Below, one piece after another: positions 43,561-55,574 of a DNA stretch of 64,000 nt. Under the pieces are notes generated by a model. It ran no database searches. It had not been told where the DNA came from and saw nothing but the letters and a program-made list of their open reading frames with translations. How positions within the stretch are numbered: the first letter of the stretch is position 1; every line of letters begins with the position of its first letter. Source of the DNA: Phocoena phocoena (taxonomy: Eukaryota; Chordata; Mammalia; Artiodactyla; Phocoenidae); the NCBI RefSeq assembly GCF_963924675.1, contig NC_089221.1:133838263-133902262 (forward strand), written 5' to 3'. The position numbers and the translations under genes are program-made.

Positions 43561-43819
43561 CTTCCATTTTCTACAATACTTCTCTACTTACGTGTTACTT
43601 TAGTAATGGGGGTGGGTGGACAAATGGGAAACACAGGAAAGAAACACAAAAGGAATAATGGTTTATCCTGGTGTCTTATGCAGAGAGTTTTGCATACTTG
43701 ACCTCTCTACACAAGCTTGATTCTCTCCTCTGATGTTAGGGAAACTGAGGCAGAGTTAGAGCAACGCAGTTCCAAATTTCAGGGGTCCAGGTGACCGAGG
43801 TCACTGTTCCTTCTAGCTA

Positions 43820-44055
43820 CAGTATAATATCATGGTTAGGAGGTGGCCACCCTGCCAGGTTTAAATCCCTTTTCTGTCCTTTACCAGCTGTGTGACAACA
43901 GGCAAATAAACTTTTCTGTGACTTTGTTGCCTCATCTATAAAAGATGCTAATAATGATAGTTCCTAGATCATAGAGTTTTTGTGAGGCTTAAACGGATGC
44001 TTAGAATAATACCTCTCACTTAGTAAGCAGTTGACACCTGCTAATTGTAATAATT
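43820..44055 (+). repeat. MIR SINE
   Basis: 'AATATCATGGTTAGGAGGTG', 'CCAGCTGTGTGACAACAGGC', 'TTGTTGCCTCATCTATAAAA', 'CTCACTTAGTAAGCAGTTG'. Nearly complete. Confidence 0.85.
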
Positions 44056-44189
44056 CTCATTCTACTGCTAATAAGTATGGGGGTGGGGACCATATTCATA
44101 ACACTTAACTTGTGCTTTTAGTTGTGTAATGTGTGAAGAGTCTAATTATATACTGATTCCTTAATTATTATCAAAGATAATGATCACAT

Positions 44190-44320
44190 TATATTGTAAC
44201 TGTCTTTTTCTTACCCCACATTCATGACATTGTGAGCCCCTCATGAACAGGAGCTAGACATTTTCTTCTCTCATCTACCCCCTGCATCTGGAAGGCACAA
44301 TAAATGTTTAATTAAATTAA
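44190..44320 (+). repeat. L2 3' fragment
   Basis: 'TTGTGAGCCCCTCATGAACA', 'GGAGCTAGACATTTTCTTCT' and 'GAAGGCACAATAAATGTTTA'. Confidence 0.6.
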
Positions 44321-44484
44321 TTATAAATTAAATAACTAATAATAATTCTTTCATTCTGGCTCAGCACAGACTTCCAAGTTGCTCATGGGAGAGTTTTCTT
44401 CATGGGCCCTTACTGTGAAAATAGTGTTGGCCCTGTGATAGCTTTCCTTTGTAAATCATTTTCCCAGCAACTAGCTCTTTTTTT

Positions 44485-45300
44485 TTTAAAGTTCGGTTTA
44501 TTCGGGTATAATTTACATACATTAACATTCTCCATTATTTTTAGTACACATTGCTATTAATTTTGACAAATGCATATAATCTAATAACCACTTCCACAAT
44601 CAAGATCACCCTCCTGTCTCCTGTCACTCCTAACCCCTGGCAATCACTTATCTGTTTTATGTCCCTATAGTGCTGCCTTTTCTAGAATGTCATATAAATG
44701 AAACCATACAGAATGTAGCCTTTGGAGTCTGGCTTCTTTCATTCAGCATAATGCATTTAAGACTCAGCCACGATGCTGCATGTATCAATACTTCTTTCCC
44801 TTTTTATTTTGGCCGTGCGGCTTGTGAGATCTTAGTTCCCTGAGCAGGGATTGAACCTGTGTCCACTGTCCACGGCAGTGAAAGTGCTGAGTCTTAACCA
44901 CTGGACCACCAGGGAACTCCCGATACTTCTTCCTTTTTATTGTTCAGTAGTATTCCATTGTGTGATTATACCCTAGTTGTTTACCCATTCACCAGCTGAA
45001 GGGCATTTAGATGGTTCCAGTTTTTGACGATTATGAATGAAGTCACTATAAATATTCAAGTTTCATGTGAATGTAAATTTTCATTTCTCTAGGGTAAATA
45101 ATTCAGAATGGACTTCCTAGGTCTTGTGGTTAAATATATGTTTAACTTCATAAGAAACTACAAAAAGTATTTTCCAAAGTGGCTGTATGATTTTGCTTTC
45201 CCACAAGCAATGTATCAGAGTTCCAGCTGCTCTGCATCCTGGCCACAATACCGTCAGTCTTTTAATTTTAGCCATTCTAATAGATGTGTAGCTCCCCAAC
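44485..45300 (-). mobile_element. Old L1 3' end, split by a SINE
   Basis: Reverse L1 3'UTR and ORF2-end sequence: 'GTTTATTCGGGTATAATTTA', 'TTCAGCATAATGCATTTAAG', 'TATTCCATTGTGTGATTATA', 'AGTGGCTGTATGATTTTGC'. The open frame at 45108-45329 + is antisense L1 sequence. Confidence 0.8.
44798..44920 (-). mobile_element. CHR-type SINE, very short form
   Basis: Reverse orientation with GGGATTGAACCTG at the B-box position and a head ending ACCACCAGGGAACTCCC. The flanks repeat 'ATACTTCTT..CCTTTTTATT' on both sides, marking the target duplication inside the L1. Confidence 0.92.
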
Positions 45301-45729
45301 AATGTTCTTGCTCTTCAAATACTCCTTGAGGTAGCAGGTTAGTATTACTGGATCCATTATGACAGAAGGAATTAAAGTCTAAAAAGGATCTTTTACCCAA
45401 GTCTCTTGGTTATATTCAAGATTTTAGTCTTTAATTTTGAGTTTTTACCCACAGAAAAAGCAAATCTCCCTAACCCATGGGAAACCCATAAAGCTCTTGG
45501 AATCACTCATTCAACCAACAGCATTTATTATATGCCTGGTCTTTGCTAGAATCTATCAATACACAGATTTCTAAGATAAGATCTCCACTATAACAATTAG
45601 GGCAGGAGGAGGTGGGGGAAAGAGTGAAGGAGGTAGAACTGACAAGTAACTTAAAGGGCTAGTTACAGACAGTGATCAAGTTTCTTGATGTGTGACTTGG
45701 GTCTCTTGATTTCCCAACACCAGGTAATG

Positions 45730-45780
45730 TCTCCAGGATTGTGGATCATCATCATCATTATCATCATCATCATCACCATT
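45730..45780. repeat. (ATC)n microsatellite
   Basis: About nine imperfect ATC units centred on 45746-45777. Confidence 0.9.
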
Positions 45781-45929
45781 AAGCACCTCAAATGGTGCTT
45801 AATTAAGCACCGCGCCTATATTATCTCATGTAGTTCTCGTAACAGTCCCATAAGAGATACTAGGTCAAACCATATGAAATTATTGATTTTATAGGTCATA
45901 AAGAGTCAAACTTTGTCAGTGTAATATGG

Positions 45930-46160
45930 TTCAACCTAATAAATAAGAGTTGTAATTGACTGCACAAGGCTTACAATGTGCCCAGTGCATTATTCATTTT
46001 ATCCTCACGATAACCCTCTATGGTGGGTACTACTGATATTCCCACTTTATAGATGATGCAGCTGAGTCTGGAAGCAGAGATGGAAGGGTAACTTAAGCAC
46101 GATCATGCAGCTGCTAAGTTGGAGACAAAGCCTGAATTCAAACTGAAATGTGGGGAACTT
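45930..46160 (-). repeat. MIR SINE
   Basis: 'CAATGTGCCCAGTGCATTAT', 'CCACTTTATAGATGATGCAG', 'TGCAGCTGCTAAGTTGGAGA', 'CAAAGCCTGAATTCAAACTG'. Confidence 0.75.
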
Positions 46161-46662
46161 CAGAGCCACTGAAGCCATAGTGGTCCGTATCCATACATAT
46201 CCACGTATACTCTGGTATTATTACAGATGAGCAAACTGAGTGAAGAGGTGAAGTTGCCTGAGGTGACTGTGGGATCTACCATGCCCAAATTTGTAGGGCA
46301 TCCTAGCTTCAGATTCCTGGCCAAACTGCCTTTTTTTCCTCATCACCTGCTTGTCACTCTGGAAATTGGGCTGAATCCAGACCATCTTCAGGAGCACTTC
46401 CATCAGGGTAGTGCCCCTATAGCCTGGAAAGAGGCATTGATACTTGTTTGCTCTCACTAGACCCTAAAAGAAATATATTTTTTATTTAACAAACTTTATT
46501 TATTTTAGAGCAGATTTAGGTTTGCCACAAAATTTAACAGAAGGTAGGAAGAATTCCTTGTACTTCCGCACACATGCACAACCTCCCCGCTTCTTCATCC
46601 GTGAAATTTCCTTGCTTTGACGTCTTCTCCATCTAAAATTAATATAGCTCCTCCTGATTTCT

Positions 46663-46865
46663 TTTTTTTTTTTTCGGTACGCGGGCCTCTCACTGCTGTG
46701 GCCTCTCCCGTTGCGGAGCACAGGCTCCGGACACGCAGGCTCAGCGGCCATGGCCCACGGGCCCAGCCGCTCTGCAGCATGTGGGATCCTCCCAGACCGG
46801 GGCACGAACCCGTGTCCCCTGCATCGGCAGGCGGACTCTCAACCACCGCACCACCAGGGAAGCCC
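46663..46865 (-). mobile_element. CHR-type SINE, short young cetacean subfamily
   Basis: The reverse complement shows the same GGCC-rich block as 4386 and 33954 ('GGCCATGGCCCACGGGCCC' on the plus strand), a GGGCACGAACCCG B box, and the head ACCACCAGGGAAGCCC. Target duplications of the 'CTGATTTCTTTT' type flank it. Confidence 0.95.
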
Positions 46866-46919
46866 CTGCTGATTTCTTTTGGATAGTGTTAGAATGGTAT
46901 ATTTTTCTCCATCCATTTA

Positions 46920-46995
46920 ATTTATATACATATATATACACATATATATGTATATACACACACATATATACATACATATATATATATGTATAGGG
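46920..46995. repeat. (TA)n/(CA)n low-complexity tract
   Basis: Alternating TATACA and CACACA units run for about 70 bp. The frames across it are low-complexity. Confidence 0.95.
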
Positions 46996-47349
46996 TTTCT
47001 TGTACACATGTAATTGGTCTTGTTTTTTGATCCACTCTGATGATCTCTTTTTTTTAATTGGTACATTTAGACCATTGACATTCAAAGTAGTTATTGACAT
47101 AGTTGGATTAATATCTATCATATTTGCTACTGTTTTCTATTTGTTGCCTTTGTTCATTGCTTTTGGGGGTTTTTTTTGTTTTGTTTTTGTGATTTTTGTT
47201 TTTGTCTTCCACTCTTTTCTACCTTTTGTGGTTTTACTTGAACACCATATATGATTCCATTTTCTCTCTTTTCTTAGCATATCAGTTATACTTCTTTTTA
47301 CCTTTCTTAGTGGTCCCCCTAGAGTTCGCAACACACATTTACAGCTAAT

Positions 47350-47453
47350 TCAAGTCTACTTTCAAATAACACTCCACCACTTCACAGGTAGTATGAGTAC
47401 ATTATAATAACAGAATAATCCTAATTCCTCCCTTGTATCATGGCTTTCATTCA

Positions 47454-47493
<40 letters not shown>

Positions 47494-47650
47494 GCTCTGA
47501 TGTTTTGTTCTCAGGTGATGCTGATGGTGTTGACAGGAGCACATTTTGAGAGCCACTGCTTTTGAATGTCATTGAAAGAAACTGTAGTAATCCTATTCCC
47601 TCATTTCCAATTTTTGGATAATTTCTAACAACATTAAAAAATCAGAACAT
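47350..47650. other. Short intergenic stretch with a (CA)n tract
   Basis: A (CA)n microsatellite of about 15 units lies at 47457-47488. Nothing else is recognised. Confidence 0.7.
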
Positions 47651-47654
47651 TAAA

Positions 47655-48835
47655 AGTAGGCAGAACACTCTTTGACATAAATCATAGCAATATTTTTTTG
47701 GATCTGTCTACTAAGGCAAAAGAAATAAAAGCAAAACTAAACAGATGGGACCTAATTAAACTTAAAAACTTTTGCACAGGAAAGGAAACCATCAACAAAT
47801 GAAAGGACAACCTACTGAATGGGAGAAAATATTTGCAAATGACGTGACCGATAAGGGGCTTATATCCAAAATATATAAACAGCTCATATAACACAACATC
47901 AAAAATACAACCTGATTTAAAAATGGGCAGAAGACCTGAATAGACATTTTCCCAAAGAGGACATACAGATGGCCAAAAGGCACATGAAAAGATGCTCAAC
48001 ATCATTAATCATCAGAGAAATGCAAGTTAAAACCACAATAAGCTGTCACCTCTCACTGGTCAGAATAGCTATCATGAAAAAGAACACAAATAACAAGTGT
48101 TGGTGAGGATGTGAAGGAAAGGGTACCATTGTATACTGTTGATGGGAATGTAAATTGGTGAAGCCACTGTGGAAAACAGTATGGAGGTTCCTCAAAAGAC
48201 TAAAAATAGAACTACCATATGATCCAGGAATTCCACTCTTGGGTATACACCCAAAGAAAACAAAAACACTTATTCTAAAAGATATACACACCCCAATGTT
48301 CATAGCAGCACTATTTACAATAGCCAAGATATGGAAACAACCTAAGTGTCCATCAACAGATGAATGGGTAAAGAAGATGTGGTATATATATGTACAATGG
48401 AATACTACTCGTCCAGAAAAAGATTGAAATTTTGCCATTTGTAACAGCATAGATGGACTTAGAGGGTATTATGCTCAGTAAAATATGTCAGACAGAGAAA
48501 GACAAATACTGTATAATAACATTTATATGTGGAATCTATAAAACAAAACAAACTAGTGAATATAAGAAAACAGAAACAGGCTCACAGATATAGAGAACAA
48601 ACTAGCGGTTACCAGTGGGGAGAGGAAAGCAGGGGAGGGACAAGATAGGAGTAGGGGATTAAGAGGTACAAACTACCATGTATAAAATAAGTAAGCTGCA
48701 AGGCTATATTGTACAGCACAGGGAATATAGCCAATATTTTATAATAACTATAAATGGAGTATAACCTTTAAAATTGTGACACTATGTTGTACCCCTGAAA
48801 CTTTATTCTATTTCAGAGCAAATTTCTTTATATTA
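47655..48835 (+). mobile_element. 5'-truncated L1 with decayed ORF2 end
   Basis: It parallels the L1 at 17323 over the end of ORF2: 'TTCTAAAAGATATACACACC' region and a translation resembling '[19 protein letters not shown]' near 48205-48260. It ends in 3'UTR and an A/T-rich tail. It is more diverged than the 17323 copy and not functional. Confidence 0.85.
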
Positions 48836-48839
48836 AAAA

Positions 48840-49200
48840 AGTTGTCAATACATAAAGAAGTGTGCCATAAAAAAGATATTTTAAAATGTGGAGGAAATGA
48901 TTAAGACTGTCCACTGGTTGCGGGAAGGGGACTGTTCTATAAAGTCTTTTCATGATGCTATGTAATGACTAAGATAAATCTTGAAGAATCAGTAGATATT
49001 TTCCAGGTAGACAAAATAGTTGTGAGCGAAGAATGTTTCAGGAAGAGAAAGCAGTATTTATAAAAGCATAGTGGTGTGAATCCCTCTTCATTAAAACAAA
49101 ATTTACGCAACCAACCTTTACTGAGTTCCCACTAACTGCCAGGCTCTGGACCAATCAGGGAACTGCAGGAGTTCAGATTGGCCGGCATGCAGGCAGCTGA
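48840..49200. other. Intergenic stretch, unrecognised
   Basis: No supported feature. Confidence 0.4.
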
Positions 49201-49425
49201 AATGGGGTAGAAGTTCAGAGCATAGGCTCTGGTGTCAGATTTGAGTTCAAATCTCAGCTCCAAGTTGTACAAACTTAGGTAAGTTATTCAATCTCTTTGT
49301 GCCTTGGTTTCCTCTTCCATCGATATGTGCAGTGAGTATACATGAGGAAATGTATATAAAGCACTTTGCCCAGTGCCTGTGTGTGATCACATGTCACCCA
49401 CCAATACGTTCATGTTGTTAATTTG
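49200..49425 (+). repeat. MIR SINE
   Basis: 'CAGAGCATAGGCTCTGGTGT', 'AAACTTAGGTAAGTTATTCA', 'GTGCCTTGGTTTCCTCTTCC', 'GCCCAGTGCCTGTGTG'. Confidence 0.8.
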
Positions 49426-49429
49426 GTAT

Positions 49430-50390
49430 AAATGAGTACATATTACTTGTATGGGTGTAGAAGATAATAAACTTTTTGTAACCACAAAAAAAAAAATCAG
49501 GAGTTTGCTTTTTTTTTTTTTTTTTTTTAAATCTTGATCCTGGCTTCTCTTGAAAAGTTAGAAGGTTGGGCAATAGTCAACCTACATTCTCCCATGGTCA
49601 CCACCACCCCTAGCCCACATCACTCATTTATGTTATAGGCATTTGATTTTGCTATTCCTGTAAAACATGGTAGAGACATAAGGCCCACTTCTGAGGAGGG
49701 GCATGAGCATAGCTGGTTAATCCTCTCTGATTAATTCAGACACCCAGGGCTGGCTTCACAGAAGTATGACTCAGGCAGTCTGCACAGGACCCCTGTCTCA
49801 AAAGGTCCCCATACTTGGCTTAATACCTTGCTGTTGCTATCTTGAAATTCTTAATAATTCTTGGAACAAGGAAACTGCAATTTCATTTTGCAGAAGGACC
49901 TGCAAATCATGTGGCTGATCCTGCAGCCACCCCACACTTAACGTTAACCCTCTCAGAGATGGTCAAGGAACCGAGACCTGGGTATGTACAACTCCATCCC
50001 CAGACCCACTGTGTTTGGCTCATTGATGGGTATGTGGTCCTAAGCTGGACCAATGAGCATCCTCCCCAAGACTCTTGACAACCCTACCAAAAAGTTGCTT
50101 TCTTTTCTTCTGAGATGGTGAGCAAAGTAAATTTGGAGCTGTGGGTGGTCCTTTTACTACCACGTCAGGAAAGAATCTGTCTGAAAATTAAGCCAAATAG
50201 TGGCAAAAGATAGAAAAAGAGAGGGGGGTGGGGGTGTTAATAATGTTATTTGAACCTGTGGATGCAACCATGTCTGAAGTGAACCTACCCCCGGAACTTC
50301 TCAATTACTGAGCCAAAATTTTCTATTTTGCTTAAGCTTGTCTGAGTTAGGAGTCTGTCCTTTGTGGCTGAAAATGTCTCACTAGCATAA
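49430..50390. other. Intergenic stretch with A and T runs
   Basis: Poly(A) at 49487-49497 and poly(T) at 49510-49530 lie close together. The remainder is unrecognised. The frame at 49842-50078 + has no domain. Confidence 0.45.
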
Positions 50391-50394
50391 AGAC

Positions 50395-50800
50395 CTTCTC
50401 CATCCTAGGCACTGTGCAAGGTGCTGGGATTACAATAGTGGACAAGACACATGTCATTCCTATCTTCGTGGTACTTAGAGTCCAGTGGGAGAATGGCAAT
50501 AAGCAAGCAACTACACAAATAAATAAAATATAATAATTACACACTGGGATTTGTAAATAAAAGGAGCTAAGAAAGAGGATAAGAAAGGAGGACTACTTAG
50601 CATGCTTGGGAAAGGCTCTCGGTTGAGTGTATTTTAAGCTGAGAGTCAGCAATAAGAAGAACAGAGGGAAAAGACTTCTGGGCAGAGCAAACAGGAACTG
50701 CTTTTAGGCTTCAAAGGGTTTGATTCATTCAAGGACTGAAGGAAGGTCTTCATTTGTTCATCTATTCAACAAACATCTAGTAGGCAGTGACATGGTGCTA
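50395..50800 (-). repeat. Old L2-like repeat
   Basis: 'TAGGCACTGTGCAAGGTGCT' near the start and 'GGCACTGGGAGACAAAGGGA' at the end, with an intervening part resembling 34905-35560. Confidence 0.5.
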
Positions 50801-50964
50801 GGCACTGGGAGACAAAGGGAAATAAAAGCAGTCCCTGACAAGTTGGCAAGATACATTGAAAGATGTAAAAATGTTCAAACCATTCAATTCTAGGAATTTA
50901 GTCAAAAGAAAAAAAAACAGGAATGTCTGAAAAGATATAGCTACAAGGATGTTCATTACAGAAT

Positions 50965-52210
50965 TACTTATTTTTTCAACTTTTTGTTGAAGAACAACAT
51001 ACATACATGTGTTAAGTGCACATATCATAAATATACAATTCAACTATTTTCACAACCTAGATACACCTATATAATTCGTATGCATATCAAGAAAAAGAAT
51101 ATGAGACCAGAACTCCAGAAGCCCCCTTTTGCCCCCTTGTAGTTACAAATCCCCTTCCCACCAAGGGTAAATGTTAGCCTGACTTCTAACAGTATAGATT
51201 AATTTTGCCTCTGTTTATACTTTATATAAATGGAATCACACAGTATGTGATTTGCAGTTGGGTGGCGGGGTTGGGGTAGTTGGGATGCCCTGTCTCCTTT
51301 TGCTTAACATTGTGTTTGTCAGATTCTACTACATTGTTCATGTAGTTATAGATTGCTCATTCTGTATAATATTCCGTTACTGGAATGTCCCAGAAATTAT
51401 TTATCTATTCTGCAATTTATAGACATATGGATAGTTCCTAGACTGAGACTATTATAAATAATACTGTTGTGAACATTCTTTTAGTTAATGTATGTCTGCA
51501 TTTATTTGGGGTATATGCTTAGGAGAGACATTGCTGGGCCATAGAATGTTGGGTCAGAGTATATGATCCACTTTAGCAGATATTGCTAAACAGTTTAGCA
51601 AAATGATTCCACCAATGTACACTCCCACCAGTTTTGTAAGAGAGTTCGGGTTTCTTCAAATCCTTGATAACACTTGATAGTTCCCCTTTTAAAAAACTGT
51701 AGCCATCTGGTAGTGGTATCGAATTGTGGTTCCAATTTTCATTTCCCTAATGATTAACAAGGTTGAAACTTCTTCATATGATTATTGGCCACTGGACATC
51801 CTCTTTTCTGAAAAGTCTCTTCAAGTCTATTCCCCATTTTTCTACTGAGTAGTCTTTCTTTTTCTTATTGGTTTGCAGGAGTTCTTTAAACATCTCGTCT
51901 ATAAGCCCTTGGTCGGATATATGTATGCAGATATCTGCTTCCACTTTATGAAGTGCCTTTTCACTCACTTTTGGTGAAAAGAAATTCTTAATATAATACT
52001 AATATATCCAAATTTATCAATCTTTTTTATGGTTAGTACTTTTTGAGTCCTATTCAAGAAACTGTGTCCTACCCCAGGATCAGAAAAATGTTCTCCTATG
52101 TTTTCCTCTAAAAGCTTTACTTTTTTTATTTTATATTTAGATCTACAATTTATCTGAAATTCATTTTGTTTATAGTGTGAAGTAGAGGTCAAGGAAATTT
52201 TTTCCATACG
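50965..52210 (-). mobile_element. Old L1, reverse, 1.2 kb of ORF2 end and 3'UTR
   Basis: 'TTTTTGTTGAAGAACAACAT', 'CTTTATATAAATGGAATCAC', 'TTGCTTAACATTGTGTTTGT', 'CCAATTTTCATTTCCCTAAT', 'CCTTTTCACTCACTTTTGG'. This is standard reverse-complement L1M order. Confidence 0.85.
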
Positions 52211-52211
52211 G

Positions 52212-52757
52212 CCATGGCTCTCAAACTGTGTACCAAGTACACAGTGGTACCTTGGGTGCCACAGTGAATTCACAGGGGTGTCATGGGATATTTTACATTT
52301 TTGAAGGCAGCACAGTGACATCTGTTGGGTACCATATAAACTATTAACCTGAAGTAGTTCACAGTTTCATCATTAAATTGTACTATGTTCCCTTCAATGA
52401 CATCATATTTTTGCAAAGCTGCGTTTTTCAAAGTTGCCGTAACATAAAATAAATATCACGTGAAATCAGGAGATGAGAGTAATGGCGTCCAATCTGATTC
52501 TAACACATGATAAGCTCTGCAGTGCCCAATAGGAGCACAAGTCCATTAGCAAATATTGTGGTTGCTTAAAAGTAAAATAAAATGTTATTTTTTCTTTTAA
52601 TTTATGTGTATTATATAAATACTCACTAAGTTGTTTGGATCTAGATACTTAATAAACAGAATTATTAGGTATTTGTATTTGGGCCTAGAGGTGCCATGAA
52701 AAAAATGACTGAGCCATTAAATGTTCCATGCATCAAGAGAGTTCGGGACCCTCACTG
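52212..52757 (+). mobile_element. hAT-like DNA transposon relic
   Basis: It starts 'CATGGCTCTCAAACTGTG' and ends 'AGAGTTCGGGACCCTCACTG', which are diverged terminal inverted repeats of the CAGTGGTTCTCAAAC type common to hAT elements. The interior is AT-rich and non-coding. I could not confirm an 8-bp target duplication. Confidence 0.6.
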
Positions 52758-52943
52758 AGGCAGAGCCTAGAGCAGTCCCAGGATTCCCACCCTGGTGTTT
52801 ATGTTCTGTGTGATCCCCTCCTCATGAGTGTATGGGGTACTGGTGACTTGCTTCTAAGCAATAAAATATGGCAAAGTGATAACATATATGTGATTATGTG
52901 TATGTGATTATGTTACTTAAAATTGTAACACTCAACTTCAAAG

Positions 52944-52982
<39 letters not shown>
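52944..52982. repeat. (CT)n microsatellite
   Basis: About eighteen CT units within the MLT1 LTR. Confidence 0.97.
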
Positions 52983-52984
<2 letters not shown>

Positions 52985-53296
52985 CTTGGCTTTGAAGAAG
53001 CAACCTGTCATTTTGTGAGCTACTGCATAGAGAGAACCATGCAGCAAGGAGGTGAGGGTGGGCTCAGGTTCTCAGCAGCAAAAAACAGGTCCTGAGTTTG
53101 GCAGCCTGCAAGAAATCGAATTCTGCCTATAACCACATGAGTCTGCTTGTAGATCCTTCCCTAGTTGAACCTCTGATGAGACTGCAGCCCTAGCCAACAT
53201 CCTGATTGCAACTTTGTGAGACCCTGAAGCAGAGGGACTAGTTAAGCCATGCCCAAACTATTGTCTACAGAAACTTTAAGATAATAAGTATGGGGG

Positions 53297-53614
53297 GGCT
53301 TCCCTGGTGGTGCAGTGGATAAGAATCTGCCTGCCAGTGCAGGGGACATGGGTTCGATCCCTGGTCCGGGAAGATCACACATGCTGCGGAGCAACTAAGC
53401 CCCATGGGACACAACTACTGAGCCTGCGTTCTAGAGCCTGCATGCCACAACTACCGAAGCCCGCGTGCCTAGGGCCCGTGCTCCGCAACAAGAGAAGCCA
53501 CTGCAATGAGAAGCCCGCACACCGCAACGAAGAGTAGCCCCCACTCTCCGCAACTAGAGAAAGCCCACGCGCGGCATCAAAGACCCAACAGAGCCAATTA
53601 AAAAAAAAAAAAAG
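53297..53614 (+). mobile_element. CHR-type SINE, long form (1 of 3 in the cluster)
   Basis: Head GGCTTCCCTGGTGGTGCAG, B box GGGTTCGATCCCTGG, long body with 'AGAGTAGCCCCCACTC' and a poly(A) to 53614. It is followed almost directly by the next SINE. Confidence 0.95.
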
Positions 53615-53619
53615 TGTGG

Positions 53620-53912
53620 GGACTTCCCTGGTGGCGCAATGGTTAAGAATCTGCCTGCCAATGCAGGGGACACAGGTTCAATCCCCAGTGCAGGAAGATC
53701 CGACACAGCGAGGAGCAACCAAGCCCGTGAGCCACAACTACTAAAGCCCGCGTGCCTAAAGCCCATGCTTTGCAACAAGAGAAGCCACCGCAATGAGAAG
53801 CCTTTGCACCACAACAAAGAGTAGCCCCCGCTCTCCGTAACTAGAGAAACCCCGCGCGCAGCAACAAAGACCCAATGCAGCCAAAATAAATAAATTAATT
53901 AATTTTTTAAAA
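53620..53912 (+). mobile_element. CHR-type SINE, long form (2 of 3)
   Basis: Head GACTTCCCTGGTGGCGCAAT, with an (AAAT)n/T-rich tail. The following AGATAATAAATGTGTGTTG resembles the sequence before the first SINE of the cluster. Confidence 0.95.
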
Positions 53913-53931
53913 AAGATAATAAATGTGTGTT

Positions 53932-54059
53932 GGGAATTCCCTGGCGGTCCAGTGGTTAAGACTCTGAGCTTCCACTGCATGGGGCACGGGTTCGATCCCT
54001 GGTCAGGGAGCTAAGATCCCATGTGCCACGTGGCACAGCCAGAAACAAAAGCAAAAAAT
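53932..54059 (+). mobile_element. CHR-type SINE, very short form (3 of 3)
   Basis: Head GGGAATTCCCTGGCGGTCC, B box GGGTTCGATCCCTGG, and a body of about 128 bp. Duplications AGATAATAAATGTGTGTTG and AGATAATAAGTGTGTGTTG flank it. Confidence 0.95.
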
Positions 54060-54139
54060 AAGATAATAAGTGTGTGTTGTGTTAAAGTGCAAGTTTGTGG
54101 TAATATTGTTACATGGCAATAGGTAACTAATACACTTGC

Positions 54140-54955
54140 CATGTGGATATCATATTGATCAGCCTCATTTAATGAAAATACCATTCTTTGCAGTGTCACC
54201 TCTGGCATAAATCAGACACAGCATTTTTAATAATAATGAGAAGTAGAAGTCACCTAAATTTCTAATAGATTTTTGATGAATAGATCATGATACATTTTAT
54301 CCACTTGACAGAATAATAGATGGCCAATAAAAATCATGTGGAAAAATAGCTAATTACATGGGAAAGTTTTCACAATATATAATTAAGTGAAAAAAATGAG
54401 TTATAAAATCGTATGTTCAATTATATCCTAGTTGTGTAAAAGGTGAGTTTTGTGTGTATCTGCATTATAAAAATGGTGTTAAAGTGTGAGTTTTGTGTGT
54501 ATCTGAATTGCAAAACTGGTGTTAAAGTGTGCTTGGGAGAGGAAGGATTACAAGTGTTTAACAATCTTTTTGTGTGTTTTTAAAATTTTCTATAGAGAAA
54601 TTGCCTACAAATTTCCTACAAAGAGAACATACTACTTTTATACACACAAATTCATACATGCATATTATTTAAATCAAAGAAAAGTCCCTGCCTTGAGGAA
54701 TTTACAGGGTGGTAGAAGGAGACAGACTACAGACAAACAAGGGCATATAAAGTTAGAGATTGCATGTTCAGGACCATTTAGAGATGCAGCTTGAACCATC
54801 TTAACACAAAAGGCTCATGGGCTGTGATTGGCCCTGCTTGGGTTATATAACATAGTTGGACCAACTTCAATTGCTAGAATATGGGGTTCTAGGCCAGGAT
54901 CATGAGGTCACTCTATGAGCCTTGCCTGTCATCAGCACCACGTGGAGAGTTGCAG
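54140..54955. other. Intergenic stretch with possible L1 scraps
   Basis: 54230-54700 has L1M-like wording ('GAAAAATAGCTAATTACATG') but is too diverged for a firm call. Two near-identical short pieces, GAGTTTTGTGTGTATCTG, lie at 54444 and 54489. Confidence 0.4.
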
Positions 54956-54959
54956 GGGA

Positions 54960-55290
54960 ATCTTCCCAAAGGAAAGAGAGTACCATGAACAGAAGCGGGA
55001 TGAGAAAGGTGACAGTGAATGACAAGACAAGAAGCAGTCAATTTTGCCTGGAGGAGCACGGCAAAGGCACAGAGGAAGTGATGCTTAGGCTGAATGTTCC
55101 AAGGTGAAGAGGTGTTTCCAGGTATCTGGGGTCAGGAGGGCATCTGAGGAGGAGGGAGGGAGTGATATGAACAGAGGTGAAGGGAGCCAGAGAGATAGAT
55201 AGAGACCAGATCATCCGAAAGTGGCTTCTGTATCAGGCTAAGGTATCTGAGCCTTCATCCTGAGGATAATGGGGTGTCCCAAAAGAACTG
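54960..55290 (-). repeat. Old L2-like repeat
   Basis: 'GTTCCAAGGTGAAGAGGTGT', 'AGGAGGAGGGAGGGAGTGAT', 'AGGCTAAGGTATCTGAGCC'. It resembles the middle of 34905-35560. Confidence 0.4.
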
Positions 55291-55574
55291 AAGGCAAGGA
55301 CCAATGTGTTTGATCACCTTTGCTTACCTTGCAAGGTACAATACCCGATGCATACTACTATAAGCAAGAATAGTTAATAATATTTTCTCTCTCCTGCACT
55401 AGCCTTCATGAACTCTCCAGTGGCTGTGAGGAGGATACTTTGAGGAATCTTTCATAATAGCCTCCACTAAACCAGTGTGTTTCCATGTTTTTGACCATGA
55501 TCCTCAGTAAGAAATACCTTTTACATCACAATTCAACTGAAGTATGTTCAAAAAAAGCAAAACACTTCCCTAGA

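Larger units (their letters stand above)
46470..47350 (-). mobile_element. L1 fragment(s), reverse, split by a SINE
   Basis: Reverse L1 3'-end sequence lies at 46475-46660. After the SINE, the minus strand at 47000-47110 encodes a recognisable start of L1 ORF2 ('SITTLNVNGLNVPIKKKR', 'WIKKQDQL'), the beginning of the endonuclease domain. The joining of a 3' end to an ORF2 start implies an internal deletion or two separate pieces. No intact frame remains. Confidence 0.75.
52785..54135 (+). mobile_element. MLT1-type LTR split by three SINEs
   Basis: Forward order is 'GTACTGGTGACTTGCTTCTA', 'AAAATATGGCAAAGTGATAA', 'TAACCACATGAGTCTGCTTG', 'TGAGACTGCAGCCCTAGCC', then, after the SINEs, 'TTGTTACATGGCAATAGGTA' and 'ACTAATACAC'. 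A (CT)n tract at 52944-52982 lies inside. About half its present length is SINE. Confidence 0.7.
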
